A stretch of 64,000 bases of DNA from Rhododendron vialii (GCF_030253575.1 NC_080568.1:28788001-28852000); one strand, 5' to 3'; counted from the stretch's first letter, positions 1 to 11,043 are shown. Numbers and translations are program-made. The notes: generated by a model not told the origin, from the sequence alone.

Positions 1-59
1 TACATATTCAAGGTTATATGTGAAATTCTTATGAGATAAACATATGCTCTAGGTTCGCG

Positions 60-215
60 AACCAAAGGGCAGTTGTTGTCAATGATTATGATGTTTGCAA
101 GATTTAGTGATACGGTGATGCTTTGTAGTAGTGATTGATTTGTATGTTTTGTAAAAATATTGTTTGAAAATCTTTGACTTGTATAAACAAACCAAGCTCG
201 AATATCTTCAATAAA
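60..215 (-). repeat. Distal flank of a fourth ATL duplication unit
   Basis: This stretch resembles the DNA found 5' of the ATL genes in unit 1 (about 3530-3670) and unit 2 (about 6770-6920). Shared landmarks are the phrase gcagttgttgtc, a 'gatgtttgcaagaatt'-like run and a 'tataaacaaac...ctcgaatat' run. In the other units this block lies to the right of a minus-strand ATL gene, so the matching gene should lie left of the window. Similarity was judged by eye. Confidence 0.55.
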
Positions 216-481
216 AAATTGTTGGGAAGTCCACTATAGCATATTTGTAATCCACTAAATCCACTTCTAAATTTCATAACCCCTCTAGTCCACTAATTAG
301 GTTTTGGTGAGGCTTTAAGTCCAATTCAATTAAAAAAGGAATTAGTTCAGGACCAAAATACCCTTACCTTTAAAAACTGTTAATCTGATATATCACATTC
401 CTATAAAATCTCCCATATCCCACTTTTATAAAATCTCTCATATTCACGTTGTTCCCATATCCAGAAGGGAAACAGAGTCCA

Positions 482-485
<4 letters not shown>

Positions 486-549
<64 letters not shown>
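486..549. repeat. (GA)n microsatellite
   Basis: About 32 uninterrupted GA dinucleotides inside the Pack-MULE-like element. Open frames running through it encode only Arg-Glu or Ser-Leu repeats and are not genes. Confidence 0.95.
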
Positions 550-552
<3 letters not shown>

Positions 553-565
553 GTCGACGGCTAAT

Positions 566-748
566 CGTGATCAACTGACTGCCGTTCATGATCGATTCGT
601 TCACGATCGACTTCAGTATGTATCTTTTTTTGTATGTTTCTGTTTTTAATGCGATATTCGTGATCAACTGATTGTTGTTCGTGATTGATTCGTTCGTGAT
701 CGACTTCCATATTTATATTGTTTTGTATTTTTCCTTTTTTCATCCGAT
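566..748. repeat. Tandem duplication of about 92 bp
   Basis: Two adjacent diverged copies (about 566-655 and 656-748) share 'cgtgatcaactga', 'gttcgtgat.gattcgttc' and 'cgatcgactt'. They lie between the GA microsatellite and the captured gene fragment. Confidence 0.65.
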
Positions 749-1009
749 ATTGTTTAGTCTAATCTGGTTATCATCCATCAGAGGCGATTTATCCTGATGT
801 TTCCAACAGCCGTAGCCACTAACATCAGAGTGTACTGAAACTGACCGATTCTCTAAGGTATCAACAATTTCACTTCCTTCAATTGAAGCAAGATGAGGAC
901 TTCCAAATGGCTTATCCAAGGATACTACTGCCAATTTTTCCATCTCAGCAAAGTCATCCATCAGATCTATGTCTGAAGCTCCAACAGTTTTTTGCAATAG
1001 CGTACCCAT
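740..1009 (-). pseudogene. Captured fragment of a filament-like plant protein (FPP) gene
   Basis: An 89-codon open frame contains LMDDFAEMEKLAVVS at about residues 16-30. This matches the acidic LMDDFAEMEKLA signature of filament-like plant proteins, long coiled-coil proteins of the plasma membrane and cytoskeleton. Full-length FPPs are around 600-1,000 residues, so this is only a piece. There is no long coiled coil, promoter or obvious splice context, and the fragment sits wholly inside an element with long inverted repeats. It is best read as an exon copied by a Pack-MULE, not a functional gene. The family match is from memory of the motif. A short novel host exon with a chance match is the alternative. 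Confidence 0.55.
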
Positions 1010-1039
1010 TCTTTTCCCATTTTTGAAATGCGGAGGTTT

Positions 1040-1540
1040 TTAAATAAATATATAAGGTTATATGTGTACTTTTCCTAGGGTTAGAGATCTGAAGTTTTTT
1101 GAATAAATATATAAGGTTATATTTGTGTTTTTCATCAATCACTTATTGATTTGGTCCGCACAACGGCTTTTCCGAATTGCTTCTGATATATTTGGAGTTT
1201 TTAGAATAAATATATAAGGTTATATGTGTGTTTTTTTTAGGGCTAGACATAAAAGGTTGGAACAGGTTGTGTTTTTTGAAAAAATAAATAAGGTTATATG
1301 TGTTTTTCGTGTCACAAAAAAAATATATGTGTTTTTATTTTTGCCACACATATAATGTTGTATATTAGAAAATTTTTATCACTCATATAACGTTAAAAAA
1401 TCAATACAAGAAAAATAGGAAAAAACAAAAAGAGAAATTTGTCACATATATAACGTTAAATATTAAGTGTAACGGGTTCAATAAAAAAATCTAGAAAAAT
1501 GAAAAAATACGTTTTTTGTTACTCATATAACGTTATATGT
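1040..1540. repeat. Subterminal array of ataaggttatatgtg motifs
   Basis: Variants of 'tatataaggttatatgtg' occur near 1049, 1108, 1211 and 1286. Inverted or related forms ('catataacgtta') occur near 1386, 1448 and 1522. Related copies in both orientations near an element end resemble subterminal transposase-binding repeats. That role is inference. Confidence 0.5.
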
Positions 1541-2293
1541 GGCGTGATGGCAGGGGCGGCAGCTGCGGTGGCAGTGGTGGCGGCGGCAACGACTTAATTG
1601 CAACAAAAACGAAAAAAATTGGAAAATATATATTTTCGTATTAGCCAAATAAGGCCATTGTTTCTTAGGTAGGATATTTTTGTCATTAAAATTAGTAGTG
1701 GACTTAGTGGGTTATGAAACTTAGAAGTGGACTAGATGAGTTTGAAAAGTGCTATAGTGGACTTATGAAAAATTCTATTTTCAATCCAACAAGGTTCCCC
1801 CATTTTTTGAATTTCCAAAAACCTGTTTTGGATGTGACAAAATAGGATGGAAATGTGTCCTAAACCTACTCCTGCTTAAACATTCAACCCACGAAAAGAA
1901 CAATAGAAAGAGCGATGTTTCATTCATATCAAAGTACATGTCAGAAATTATTTCCACTGCAATAATCCCAGATGTAGCTTAGATCTTGCTGACATCAAGA
2001 AACTAGCAACGGCCCTTTCACTCAGCATCGTCGGACAGACACTAAGGCCGACTTTCTTCCTCATCCCTTCCTCGTCCCTGCTCGACAGGTGGGTCTTGCA
2101 ACTAAGTAATCCAAAAGAATTTAATCTTCTTTCTCTTTCTCAAAAGGAAAGGAAAAGAAAAAAATAAATAAACTGAAGGAGCCTCTCAAGTCTCACCCCT
2201 GCTGGTGCTGATACTAAAACCTTCATTCCAAAATACAACTAAGACAGCTTCTGCATCTATATTTGGAACTCCCAATTGCCGATCCACATCTCT

Positions 2294-2812
2294 CTACACC
2301 GAGTCAACTCCGACTTCTCCTGGATTTCTACTTTGCTCCTCAGTGTTTACTAGATTTGCATCGGCTCGGCAAACTGGACAAATAGCTACTTTCAACAACC
2401 ATGAATCGATACATTGAGCATGGAAACTGTGCTGGCAATTAGGCAGCAACCTGCACATTTCCCCTTCCTTGAAACACTCCAAACAAATAGCACATTCCAT
2501 ATGACTGCTCTTTCTTCTCTTCTCCTCCAGCTTATAATCAAAAGAAGACAGTTTTCCAATGTCATCTGAAGACATGTTTGGCCTTCTGCTGCCACTCAGT
2601 CGGCCAACAATATCAGCAGGATTGTCAAAACCACCCCTCCTGAATGCACTCCCCGCTATACAAACATGAAGTGACACCATAACTGCAATGGCCGCAAACA
2701 GTAAGATAACTGAGACCGCGATGTCCATCCCCGTGGTGTTGATTTGGAGATACTGCGAGAACATAATCAACTCAAAACCATCTGATTTTCCCTGATACAA
2801 ATCACCCACCAA
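2294..2812 (-). CDS. ATL-type RING-H2 E3 ubiquitin ligase (copy A)
   Basis: Intronless 172-codon frame. A membrane segment lies at about residues 31-53. A GLD-like block (NMSSDDIGKLSSFDY, 79-93) precedes a C-terminal RING-H2 with ligands C107, C110, C126, H128, H131, C134, C145 and C148, plus the invariant Pro before C126 and the CIDSWL helix. Membrane segment, GLD, then RING-H2 in a short intronless gene defines the plant ATL family, membrane-anchored E3 ligases that pair with E2 enzymes and often act in defence or stress responses. Aligning the three copies suggests the true start may be Met29 (base 2728), just before the membrane segment, because the 28 residues before it are not conserved. 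GLD has Ser where ATLs usually have Pro (KLSS rather than KLPS). All key residues are present, so it is probably functional. Confidence 0.85.
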   Translation of the reverse strand: MVGDLYQGKSDGFELIMFSQYLQINTTGMDIAVSVILLFAAIAVMVSLHVCIAGSAFRRGGFDNPADIVGRLSGSRRPNMSSDDIGKLSSFDYKLEEKRRKSSHMECAICLECFKEGEMCRLLPNCQHSFHAQCIDSWLLKVAICPVCRADANLVNTEEQSRNPGEVGVDSV

Positions 2813-3369
2813 TACCCTGAAGAAGAATCACCTCAGAATACCAATATAAACTCACACAAAACACAATTAGTACTTATGAAAAAAATCACTTCAGAATACC
2901 CAGATTTTCTCTAATGCCAAAAACCATCACTTCCCGAAAATTGTGGTGTACCTAGTGTATGTCGATCCCATTCCGGTACTTTTCATGAATCAATAGATAT
3001 AGCAACAATTTCCAAAATGTTTAGGTGATTGTCTTGTGTGAGTTTGTGGCAACACGTACCCCAAGCAAGCTGGCCTAGGATCAAGAATTCGCATAATATA
3101 TACAAGCTACCAAATAACTTGCGAGGCAAACTACAGCGATCAAGCTTGACTAATAGGGGTGCGCAGCAGGCCCCTACTAGTAAAGGCTTCCATTTTCTCG
3201 CTCACGTTAGTGCTTTGGCTAGACTTTTCAGATGAAAAAGAAATGTCGTAATTGAAGATAGAATCTGTTCTTATAATGAATGGATAAAGTAAGAAGACCT
3301 CACTCACTCATGAAATTTATTGTTTCGAGCCAGTGGTTTAGCTCCTCTGAAGGTTATTCAGGCCAGCTG

Positions 3370-3450
3370 GAGTGCGTGATCGACGCTACAGATTGTATCA
3401 GAGCCTACATCAACCGAAAGTGTGGTGGCGGATCCTACAAGGTACATGTG
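3370..3450. repeat. Retrotransposon primer-binding-site-like relic in ATL unit 1
   Basis: Contains ttgtatcagagcc, one mismatch from tggtatcagagcc, the site complementary to initiator tRNA-Met that primes many plant LTR retrotransposons. The matching place in unit 2 (about 6534) has the exact form, so the relic probably predates the duplication. Confidence 0.4.
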
Positions 3451-4846
3451 AGTATTGCTTGAAGCCAGGAGGGGAGGAAACCAAGAACCTCTCCTTCTAA
3501 GCTCTGAATTCGAAATGGTTTACGCAATTGATGCTAGTGGATAAGATGTTTACAAGAATTATACTAGTAGTAAACATCCTGATATGTATGTTTTGTATGA
3601 TTTTAAGTACAAATAGTTGACTTCTTGTATTAGAAAATGAAACTCGAATATATTGAATACGTTGTTCGAGATGGCAAGGATACATTTTTTATGGTTAGAT
3701 AACCATTGTTTAGGCCACCTATAAGCGAATATCGTGACAGATATAGAAACAGAGGCATGCAGAAAAATGGAAAATATTAAGGAAATTATTGAAAGGGAAA
3801 TAATCCTAAAAAATTTGATCCCTCATCAGTCATCCTTATACATAATGGAATATTCTTTATCAAGCCAAACTAGGAGAATGGTTCAAAACTTTGACTTGGG
3901 GTGGTGGTGTGGTTTAGAAGGAATATGCCTAAAAAGTAGAGTTTTGTAGAAGGGATCTCTATTTGGGGCTAGCTTTCTACTAAAGATAGATTGGAAAAAT
4001 GAGTATGACGATGGACAAGCAATACATGGTATCCCGCTTTTTTGCTTTATCGGCAAAAAGAAATTCATTTATCGTAAGAATAAAATAATGTAATCAGAGT
4101 GATAGGAAAAGAAAAGTATCGAGATAGCCTCTGAGAGTGTACAATATATACCATCCTACTACTCACTACTACTCGTAAATTCTCAACCTACGTTTTTTTT
4201 CTTTAAACCAAAAAACAGCAACAACAAACACATGAAGAAGGGGAAAAAATGCAGTTAGCAAAGAGCTAACTTTACAAGCTAGAGCTTGAGCCACGAGCAA
4301 AACACCACCCAAGAGCTTCGAGAAAGTCACCCTTTGCCTCCATTGCGGCTGCCTCAACCAAATACCCCATTGCCGCCAAGCTGCTGCCTCGAAACAACTC
4401 CCGACACAGCCCCCCAAAACAGTCCCAAATTTGTGGTGTTATGTAATGGTGATGAATCTCATTTGGACCTGTTTTATGAGTGTCCCTTCTCAGCTGAAAA
4501 AGAATGTGTTTCTGTCAAAAGATTCAAATTGTTTTTTGACAGTTGAAAGAACTCATCGATATCTAGTAACTTGTCAAAAAAAAAGTTTGAATGTTTTTGT
4601 GGTAAAAATGCATTTTGTTCAAAATTTTCGTCGTAGACTATTTACTATTTGAAGAGAACATATATGCGCTCATCATAAATCATCATTGTGTTTCTAGGGT
4701 TTAAGCTTTCAGCTATTTTTCTTATGTCATCCTCACTTCCACCTCCAGAATTATTTAGGTATTGGCAAGACGATGTTGCTATAATTAGGTTGAATAACTC
4801 GAAAAAACATGTTCATTGCGTATGTACAAAGAATACATAGAAAAAA

Positions 4847-5220
4847 GGCTTAATTGCAAGAACACCCCCTAAACTATCGCATTTTGGCAAGTTCACCCCC
4901 TTAAGTTTAAATTCGAGCAATTTCACCCCCCAAACTACCAAATTCGAGCAACTTCACCCCTCCCCCATTTTCCGTCCATTTCTGTTATAAATTTGGATGG
5001 AAAGTTTCAAAATTGGGTACCAGTACCACCTAAAATTCGGTACCAGTACCAAATGTGGAAACTTTCCATCCAAATTTATAACAGAAATGGACGGAAAATG
5101 GGGGAGGGGGTGAAGTTGCTCGAATTTGGTAGTTTGGGGGGTGAAGTTGCTCGAATTTAAACTTAAGGGGGTGAACTTGCCAAAACGCGATAATTTAGGG
5201 GGTGTTCTTGCAATTAAGCC
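4847..5220. mobile_element. 374-bp palindromic foldback MITE with 9-bp target duplication
   Basis: The element begins ggcttaattgcaagaacacc and ends with its inverse. Arms of roughly 160 bp are almost perfectly complementary around a short centre near 5015-5050 that carries two ggtaccagtacca-like copies. It is flanked on both sides by tagaaaaaa (4838-4846 and 5221-5229). A 9-bp duplication with very long TIRs fits a Mutator-type MITE. The near-perfect arms suggest recent insertion. A transcript through it would form a long hairpin. Confidence 0.88.
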
Positions 5221-5798
5221 TAGAAAAAACCCAACTTTTTTCTATGGCAAACCAATGCGATAAGTTTCTAACACAAGTATTCAATTAGCTCGGACTTGTT
5301 TAGTATTGAATTAGAAACCAAGACAAAAATAGTTCTCCAATACGAATCGATGATAGGTGTTCTTTGTTCCCATCTCTGTAACTCGAGTTTAGCCACCGGA
5401 GTCAACCTCCTAAAAGGGATGATCGATCAAGCAAAGTACCGCTACTTTTTAAAGAACAAGGTGTTTCAGATGTAACAAAATATGATGGAGAAGCGTACGT
5501 CCTAAACCTAGTCCTGTTCAAATATTCAACCTAGGAAAAGAACACTTGAAAGAGCAATGTTTCATTCACATGATACAGGCCAGAATGAATGTAATATCCC
5601 CAAATGTTGCTTTGTTTTTATTCATATCAAGCAACTACTAGATAATCCAAAAGAATTCAATCTTTTTTCTGTTTCGCGTAATAAAAGCCAAAGAAAATAG
5701 AAACAAATTGAATGAGCCCCTTACCTGCAACTTTTGATACTGAAACCTTAACACTAACAGCATCTGCATTGGAAACTCACTATTAACAATCCACATCT

Positions 5799-6350
5799 CT
5801 ATGCCGAGTCAACTCCGGCTTCTCCTGAATTTCTACTCTGCTCCCCAGTGTTCACTAAACTTGCATCACTTCGACAAACTGGACAAACAGCTGTTTTCGA
5901 CAACCATGAATCGATACAGTGAGCATGGTAACTGTGTTGGCAATTAGGCAGCAACCTGCACATTTCCCCCACCTTGAAGCTCTCCAAACAAACAGCACAT
6001 TCCATTTGATTACTACTCTTTCCCCTCTCCACCTCCTCCTCCACTTTATAATCAAAAGAAGGGAGTTTCTTGATGTCATCTAAAGACATGTTCGGTCTTC
6101 TGCTGTTACTCCTTTGAACGACCATAGCGTTTGCATTATTGTCAAAAGCCCCCGTCCTGGATGCTAAGCAAACATGAATTGTCACCAAAACACCAATAGC
6201 CATACAGAATAAGAGCGCCGAGAGGAAGACGTCCGTCACCATAGTCTTGATTTGGCAATACCCAGAAAAATACTCAAAATCCCCGGATTTCCTCGGATGC
6301 AAATCACCCACCAAACCCAGAAGAAGAATTAGTACCCAGCAAAAAATCAC
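5799..6350 (-). CDS. ATL-type RING-H2 E3 ubiquitin ligase (copy B)
   Basis: Intronless 183-codon paralog. A membrane segment lies at about residues 41-63, a GLD block (NMSLDDIKKLPSFDYK) at 87-102, and a RING-H2 with ligands C118, C121, C137, H139, H142, C145, C156 and C159. It keeps the canonical LPSF in GLD that copy A has lost. The upstream start gives an extra hydrophobic stretch (residues 2-15, rich in Leu, Val and Ile) absent from the other copies. If used, it could add a signal-like segment; otherwise Met37 (base 6242) aligns with the start region of the paralogs and gives the usual single-anchor form. An acidic run (EEEVE) separates GLD from RING. Expected role is membrane-localised ubiquitin transfer. 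Substrates cannot be read from sequence. Confidence 0.85.
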   Translation of the reverse strand: MIFCWVLILLLGLVGDLHPRKSGDFEYFSGYCQIKTMVTDVFLSALLFCMAIGVLVTIHVCLASRTGAFDNNANAMVVQRSNSRRPNMSLDDIKKLPSFDYKVEEEVERGKSSNQMECAVCLESFKVGEMCRLLPNCQHSYHAHCIDSWLSKTAVCPVCRSDASLVNTGEQSRNSGEAGVDSA

Positions 6351-6524
6351 CTCCGAATACCCAGATTTTCTCTCATGTCATTGATGGCAAACACCATCAC
6401 TTCCCAGCAATTCTGGTGTACCCGGTTAATGTCGATCCCATTCTCGAACTTTTCATGTACGTTGGGTTGGATATAGCGAAAAGTTCCAAAATGCCAGGTT
6501 GTTCAGGCCAGTTGTTGGGCAGGA

Positions 6525-6560
6525 TGTTACAGATGGTATCAGAGCCCAAACCAACTAATC
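6525..6560. repeat. LTR retrotransposon primer-binding-site relic in ATL unit 2
   Basis: tggtatcagagccc at about 6534 matches the initiator tRNA-Met primer site used by many plant LTR elements. No flanking LTR or gag/pol frame is recognisable, so it is a relic carried in the duplicated unit. Confidence 0.45.
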
Positions 6561-7164
6561 GAAAAGTATGGATGCAGGTCCCAAAAGGGTGCAGCTTGTG
6601 TGCTTGAAGCTAGGAGGGGACAAAACCAAGCACCTCTTTTTCTAATCTATGAATTTGAAATGGACGCAATGATTGAAGGAGTTTAGGAGGGGAACCTTTA
6701 GTCTCAATTTAAAAAACTTGAGCATTGGGTTACATTAAAACTTGAGCTTTGGGTTACATTAAACTATCGGGCAGTTGTTGTCGATGATTATGAAGTTTAC
6801 AAGAATTATAGACACAATGGTGATTTTTGGTGGTGATTGATGTGTACGCTTTGCGCAAATACCATTCAGATAGTTGACTTCCTGTATAAACAAACTAAAC
6901 TTGAATATGTTTATGATTGACGATACTCCTAGCACGAATCGCTCATCCGATCGAAAAATATAAGACTGGTTAATTTGACGCCCTTCACCAAATGGAATGT
7001 TCTTGGTGAAGTCGGGCTGAGAAGCACCCAGAACTAGGAGAATGGTTCAACTTTGACATGGGGTGGTGTGGTTTGGAAGGAATGTGCCCAAGTGGAGTTT
7101 CACAGGATGGATATATCTATTCGGGGCAGGCTTCCTGCTAAAGACAGATAGGTAAATTAATTGG

Positions 7165-7327
7165 GTATGAGTAGCCAATGGGCCAGTTGGCATCGATCTG
7201 CTGGTCCTCCCCATGTGGGAGGCCAGGGAGGCCAGGGTTTGGGCCCCGTCGTGAGCGTTTGAGATTCAGGGTTATGGGTAGCATTTAAAACCCACTGTGT
7301 ACTAACCTAGCTTTCGTCAAAAAAATT
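7165..7327 (+). mobile_element. SINE-like element (old)
   Basis: Starts near 'gccaatgggccagttggc' (A-box-like), contains 'gtttgagattcagggttatggg' and ends in a short A run (7321-7327). Its order of segments resembles the better preserved SINE at 21896-22076. No clear target duplication was found. Confidence 0.4.
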
Positions 7328-7769
7328 TAAACTGTGTTTCACAAATTAAAAGAACTCATTGATATCTAGTAACTTGTGGAAAAAAAATTCGAAGTTTTTT
7401 GTGATGAAGGTGCATTGTGTTTGAAATTCTCTTTTTGCAGATCGAACAATCATGTTCGACTGGAGGTCGTATCATATTTAGGTGGAAAGGAATCTGCGAG
7501 TGTTTCAGTACAAGGCAACTGATTTTGGAGGGATTGCGCTGAAGATTGTGGATGCAATTCCAACCAGAACGAGTAGTTGGAGTTTAGTGAATGAAAATCC
7601 TCTGGATAAGCTCATGTTGCTCTGTTTTGGAGGATTTCAAGTTAATTTTATCATGTATGGAAGAAAAATTCTAACACAAGTTTATCAAATTAGCTCGGAC
7701 TTGTTTAGCATCGAATTGAGAACAAAGCAAAATTCGATATTGCACAATACCAGGTGCTATCGATGAAGC

Positions 7770-10190
7770 ACCAAGACGCCTAAGTGGTCTCTGTACATGT
7801 TTCAAACACGCAAAGAGACTCACTCGCCGGGATACTCAAGGATATGTTGGCCCTTTAAAACATAAATTTCTTATTCAAATAGTAGAAAAGTATGACAAGT
7901 TTGTCCCTTGGTACCTCATGATTTATTTATTAAGTGCATAATCATCTCATAATTATACATGGATCCAACTAAAAGGTGTCCCTTTTTGTTTTATCCCTAT
8001 GGTCTTGATTATGCTTGGGGGTTGAATTCTTTAATGTTGCTGCTCATAACATCAATATTACCATTTTTTTTTATGCCTTTCTCTATCAGTATTTAGATAA
8101 ATGTATCCTTTCTTTATTCTTTCTTTTTTGTTTTGATAATCCATAACACAACTCTTTACTTAACTGGTCCCGCAAAGAAAGGTGCTTGGGCGAGTCCCAC
8201 AATGGAGAGTTTATGCGCAACGAGGACGTCGTTGCGGATATCCGCGGAGAGATTGTGATAACCCAATATCCGAAGCAAGCTAGCAGAAATTGTTTTGTTT
8301 TTTTTTGCCCTGTCTGAAGTCTGAGAGGTTTGGTGGGCAAAACAAGTATACAAGAAATGGCAATATTTGTTTCAAGGTGGGGCTAATTTGTGGTTTTTTT
8401 ATTTTATTTCTCTAGAGATAGAAAGCAGACTAATATTGAATTGGGTTCGGAAGGCGACCACACTTCTAATAATTTTGTTGAATGTTTTCATATTTAACTA
8501 GAAACAATTTGCAAGTTGATCACAAAAAACCACTTCCACCATCCAAATACACCAAGTTTCTGACCAAGAAACAATTCAACAAATCTAACATTCAAAACTT
8601 TGAAAATGCAGAAGCAACCACAATTCCAGGCATCCCGATTTCCACCTCTAAAACTATATGGGCCGTTTTTTTTTTGTCAACATGGTATGAAATTTTCATT
8701 AATTAAAAAACATAATTGTAAATCAAAGAGGATGATTATTGTTTCACAGAGGATCCAATAACCAATCAGGAGGTCTAGCTTTTCAAGCACGAATACCAAA
8801 ATCTCGGAGACATTCGCCGATCTACGAATTAAAAAATAAATTACAAAGCCTAACCGATCAACTCATCGGCGAATGTCTTCAATGACAACTTCCACTTCCA
8901 TAGGGCAATATCTTTTGCAACCCAAAATAGGAATCAATGGGAAAGCTGATCCAACCAATTTGATTTGTCATCAGACCACCATCGCCGCCGAAGGACCATC
9001 ACCACCACCTTTGTCGAAACTCAAAGCGGCACCTTGCTGATGAAGGAGAAGCCGAGAGAAATGAAAAAGAAAGAGAAACACAAAGAAACTCTCAGATCTG
9101 AGATCGAGAGAAAAAAAAAACCCTCACTCGACAGGAGAGATTATTGAAAACGAGAAAATGACCATCACTTTATGGGGAAGGAAAACACCCATCAATGGTA
9201 AAACCCTCCCCTTCTGCCGCCGCATTAGGGTGGTGAAACCCTAAGGGAAGGGAGGGGAAGGAAAATGAGTACATACGGGCCATTGGTTTGACCGCACACG
9301 AACATCGAATTTTACTACTATATATTAAGAAGACCGTAATATCGGGTAATTGGTAGAAAATTTACAAGTCAAAATGCATGTAATGGAATATGTAATTTTA
9401 AAACGTGTGAGATATATAATATCGGAGCGTGGTGTTCTTTATCTCATCACTGTTAGTCCCGTAAAAAAACCGAACGTGTAGGTAATGGCAAGACAATTTT
9501 GCAGAATTTCGCTTGAATAAATAAAAAATACTACTTGTTTACGAGCAAAGAAGATGTATAGATTTACACCACCTCTCCACTGAAACAAGAGATACATAAT
9601 TTGCAACTTCAAGTTAGACTGCGTTTCACTGAATTCTGATTTTTACTACTCGTAGTTTTTTGCCAAATTTTAGAATTAACTATTCAATCTGAAAAGTATT
9701 ATGACCAAAAGCGAAAAACAAAATTACTACTAATCACAGAAATAATTTTAAAAGGCAGCTTTAGCTGTCTTTTTGTTCGTATTTAGACACTTTTCAACTT
9801 CCATTTATATTTTATACCTTTTTAATTCTTTTCGTCAGGATGAATAGTTAGTTAAACTATCAAAAAAAATCACTAGACATAGAAATTACCAACTGTCCTT
9901 GAGAATAATTATTATGAGAAACTCTCCCTTGACTATATCCTCTATGGAAATGACAAACCAATTCAATGCCAGCAGCTTGCTCATTAATTAATTAGGACCA
10001 AAACAAAGAAAAGTTCTTCATAGAAGCCAAAAAATACAGGCTTTGTTTGATTTGGGTTTTGCAGGAGGTTTTTTAGGTAATGAGCGGAGAGAGATAATTG
10101 AGAATAATAATTAAAGAGAGAACTTAGTATTAGGAATCGTGCGCAGAAAGAGGGGTTGAGTCTAGAAACTCGAAGTGAACACACAAGGTG
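7770..10190. other. Intergenic DNA between ATL units 2 and 3
   Basis: No supportable gene. It holds the far end of unit 2 (about 8290-8400, matching 11392-11480), a stretch at 8480-9290 with purine-rich and CCACC-rich patches that looks repeat-derived, and an old MITE-like segment at about 10040-10165 sharing 'gagcggagagagata' with 30235-30250. Confidence 0.5.
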
Positions 10191-10554
10191 TTTTGGATAT
10201 AACAAAATAGGATGGAAAAAAGTGCAGGCCCAAACCTACTCCTGCTTAAATATTCACACCCAAGCAAAAAAGAACACTCGAAAGAGACAAGTTTCATTCA
10301 TATCAGATTAGTACAGGTCAGAATATCATTATATGTAATGACATATACAAGATCCTCTAAGTGTTGCTTTGCTCTGATTTATACCAAGCAAAACCAGCAC
10401 CAAAAAAAAAATGTAAATATTCTCTCTGTTTGTCAAAAGAGGCAAAGGAAAAAAAACAAAGAAACTAAAGGAGCATCTTTTACCTGCTTCTAGCTAGGAC
10501 AACAAAGTCTGAATCAATTTTTTGCCACACTCCCAAGAAACTACCATCATCTCC

Positions 10555-11043
10555 CTATACCAATTCAACTCCCACTTGATCACTTGAATTCCTACTTTGC
10601 TGCCCAACGTTTGCTAAATTTGCATCGGCTCGACAAACCGGACAAACGGCTGTTTTCGACAGCCATGAATCGATACACTGAGCATGAAAACTGTGGTTGC
10701 AGTTAGGCAGCAGCCTGCACGTTTCCCCCACCTTGAAATTCTCCAAGCAAACAGCACAGTCCACAGGAATAATGACCTTTCCTCTGTCTTCCCCCACCTT
10801 GTAATCGAAAGAAGGCAGTCTTTTGATGTCGTCGAAGGACATGTTTGGATTTCTGCTGCCACCCCTTTGAACAACATTAGTAGTAGCATTAACGTCGAAA
10901 GCGCCCCTCCTGAATGCCCTCCCAACTATACAGAGATGAATTGTCACCAAAACCGCAATAGCTATAATGAATAAGATCACCGAGACGACCACATCCAACA
11001 TCATAGTTCTTGATTTAGCAATACCCAGAAAAACAAGAATCAA
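10555..11043 (-). CDS. ATL-type RING-H2 E3 ubiquitin ligase (copy C)
   Basis: Intronless 162-codon paralog. A membrane segment lies at about residues 18-40, the GLD block (NMSFDDIKRLPSFDYK) at 67-82, and the RING-H2 has ligands C96, C99, C115, H117, H120, C123, C134 and C137. It is the shortest copy. The first 13 residues are not shared with the others, and Met14/Met15 (bases 11004/11001) sit where the paralogs align, so the start is uncertain by about 14 codons. All zinc ligands, the Pro before C115, and the Trp and Pro of the E2-binding surface are intact. The C-tail ('QQSRNSS...GVELV') is recognisably related to the other two ('EQSRN.GE.GVDS'). Likely a functional membrane E3 ligase. Confidence 0.85.
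   Translation of the reverse strand: MILVFLGIAKSRTMMLDVVVSVILFIIAIAVLVTIHLCIVGRAFRRGAFDVNATTNVVQRGGSRNPNMSFDDIKRLPSFDYKVGEDRGKVIIPVDCAVCLENFKVGETCRLLPNCNHSFHAQCIDSWLSKTAVCPVCRADANLANVGQQSRNSSDQVGVELV

Larger units (their letters stand above)
226..1765. mobile_element. Pack-MULE-like element with captured gene fragment
   Basis: The ends are inverted copies of about 75 bp. The left end starts aagtccactatagca and the reverse complement of the right end starts the same way, with both arms sharing ccacttctaa and ttcataaccc. I found no clean target duplication beside the inferred ends, so the exact boundaries are uncertain. Inside are a (GA)n run, a roughly 92-bp tandem duplication, a coding fragment resembling filament-like plant proteins, and a set of repeated 'ataaggttatatgtg' motifs. 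Long TIRs plus a captured host exon are the hallmarks of Pack-MULEs; assignment to the Mutator superfamily is inference. No transposase is present, so the element is non-autonomous. Confidence 0.6.

Noticed and set aside
401-667. Open frames of Ser-Leu or Arg-Glu repeats
   Set aside because: They only translate the (GA)n microsatellite.
4169-4546. Overlapping frames on both strands
   Set aside because: No domain or splice context. The segment belongs to the duplicated ATL flank.
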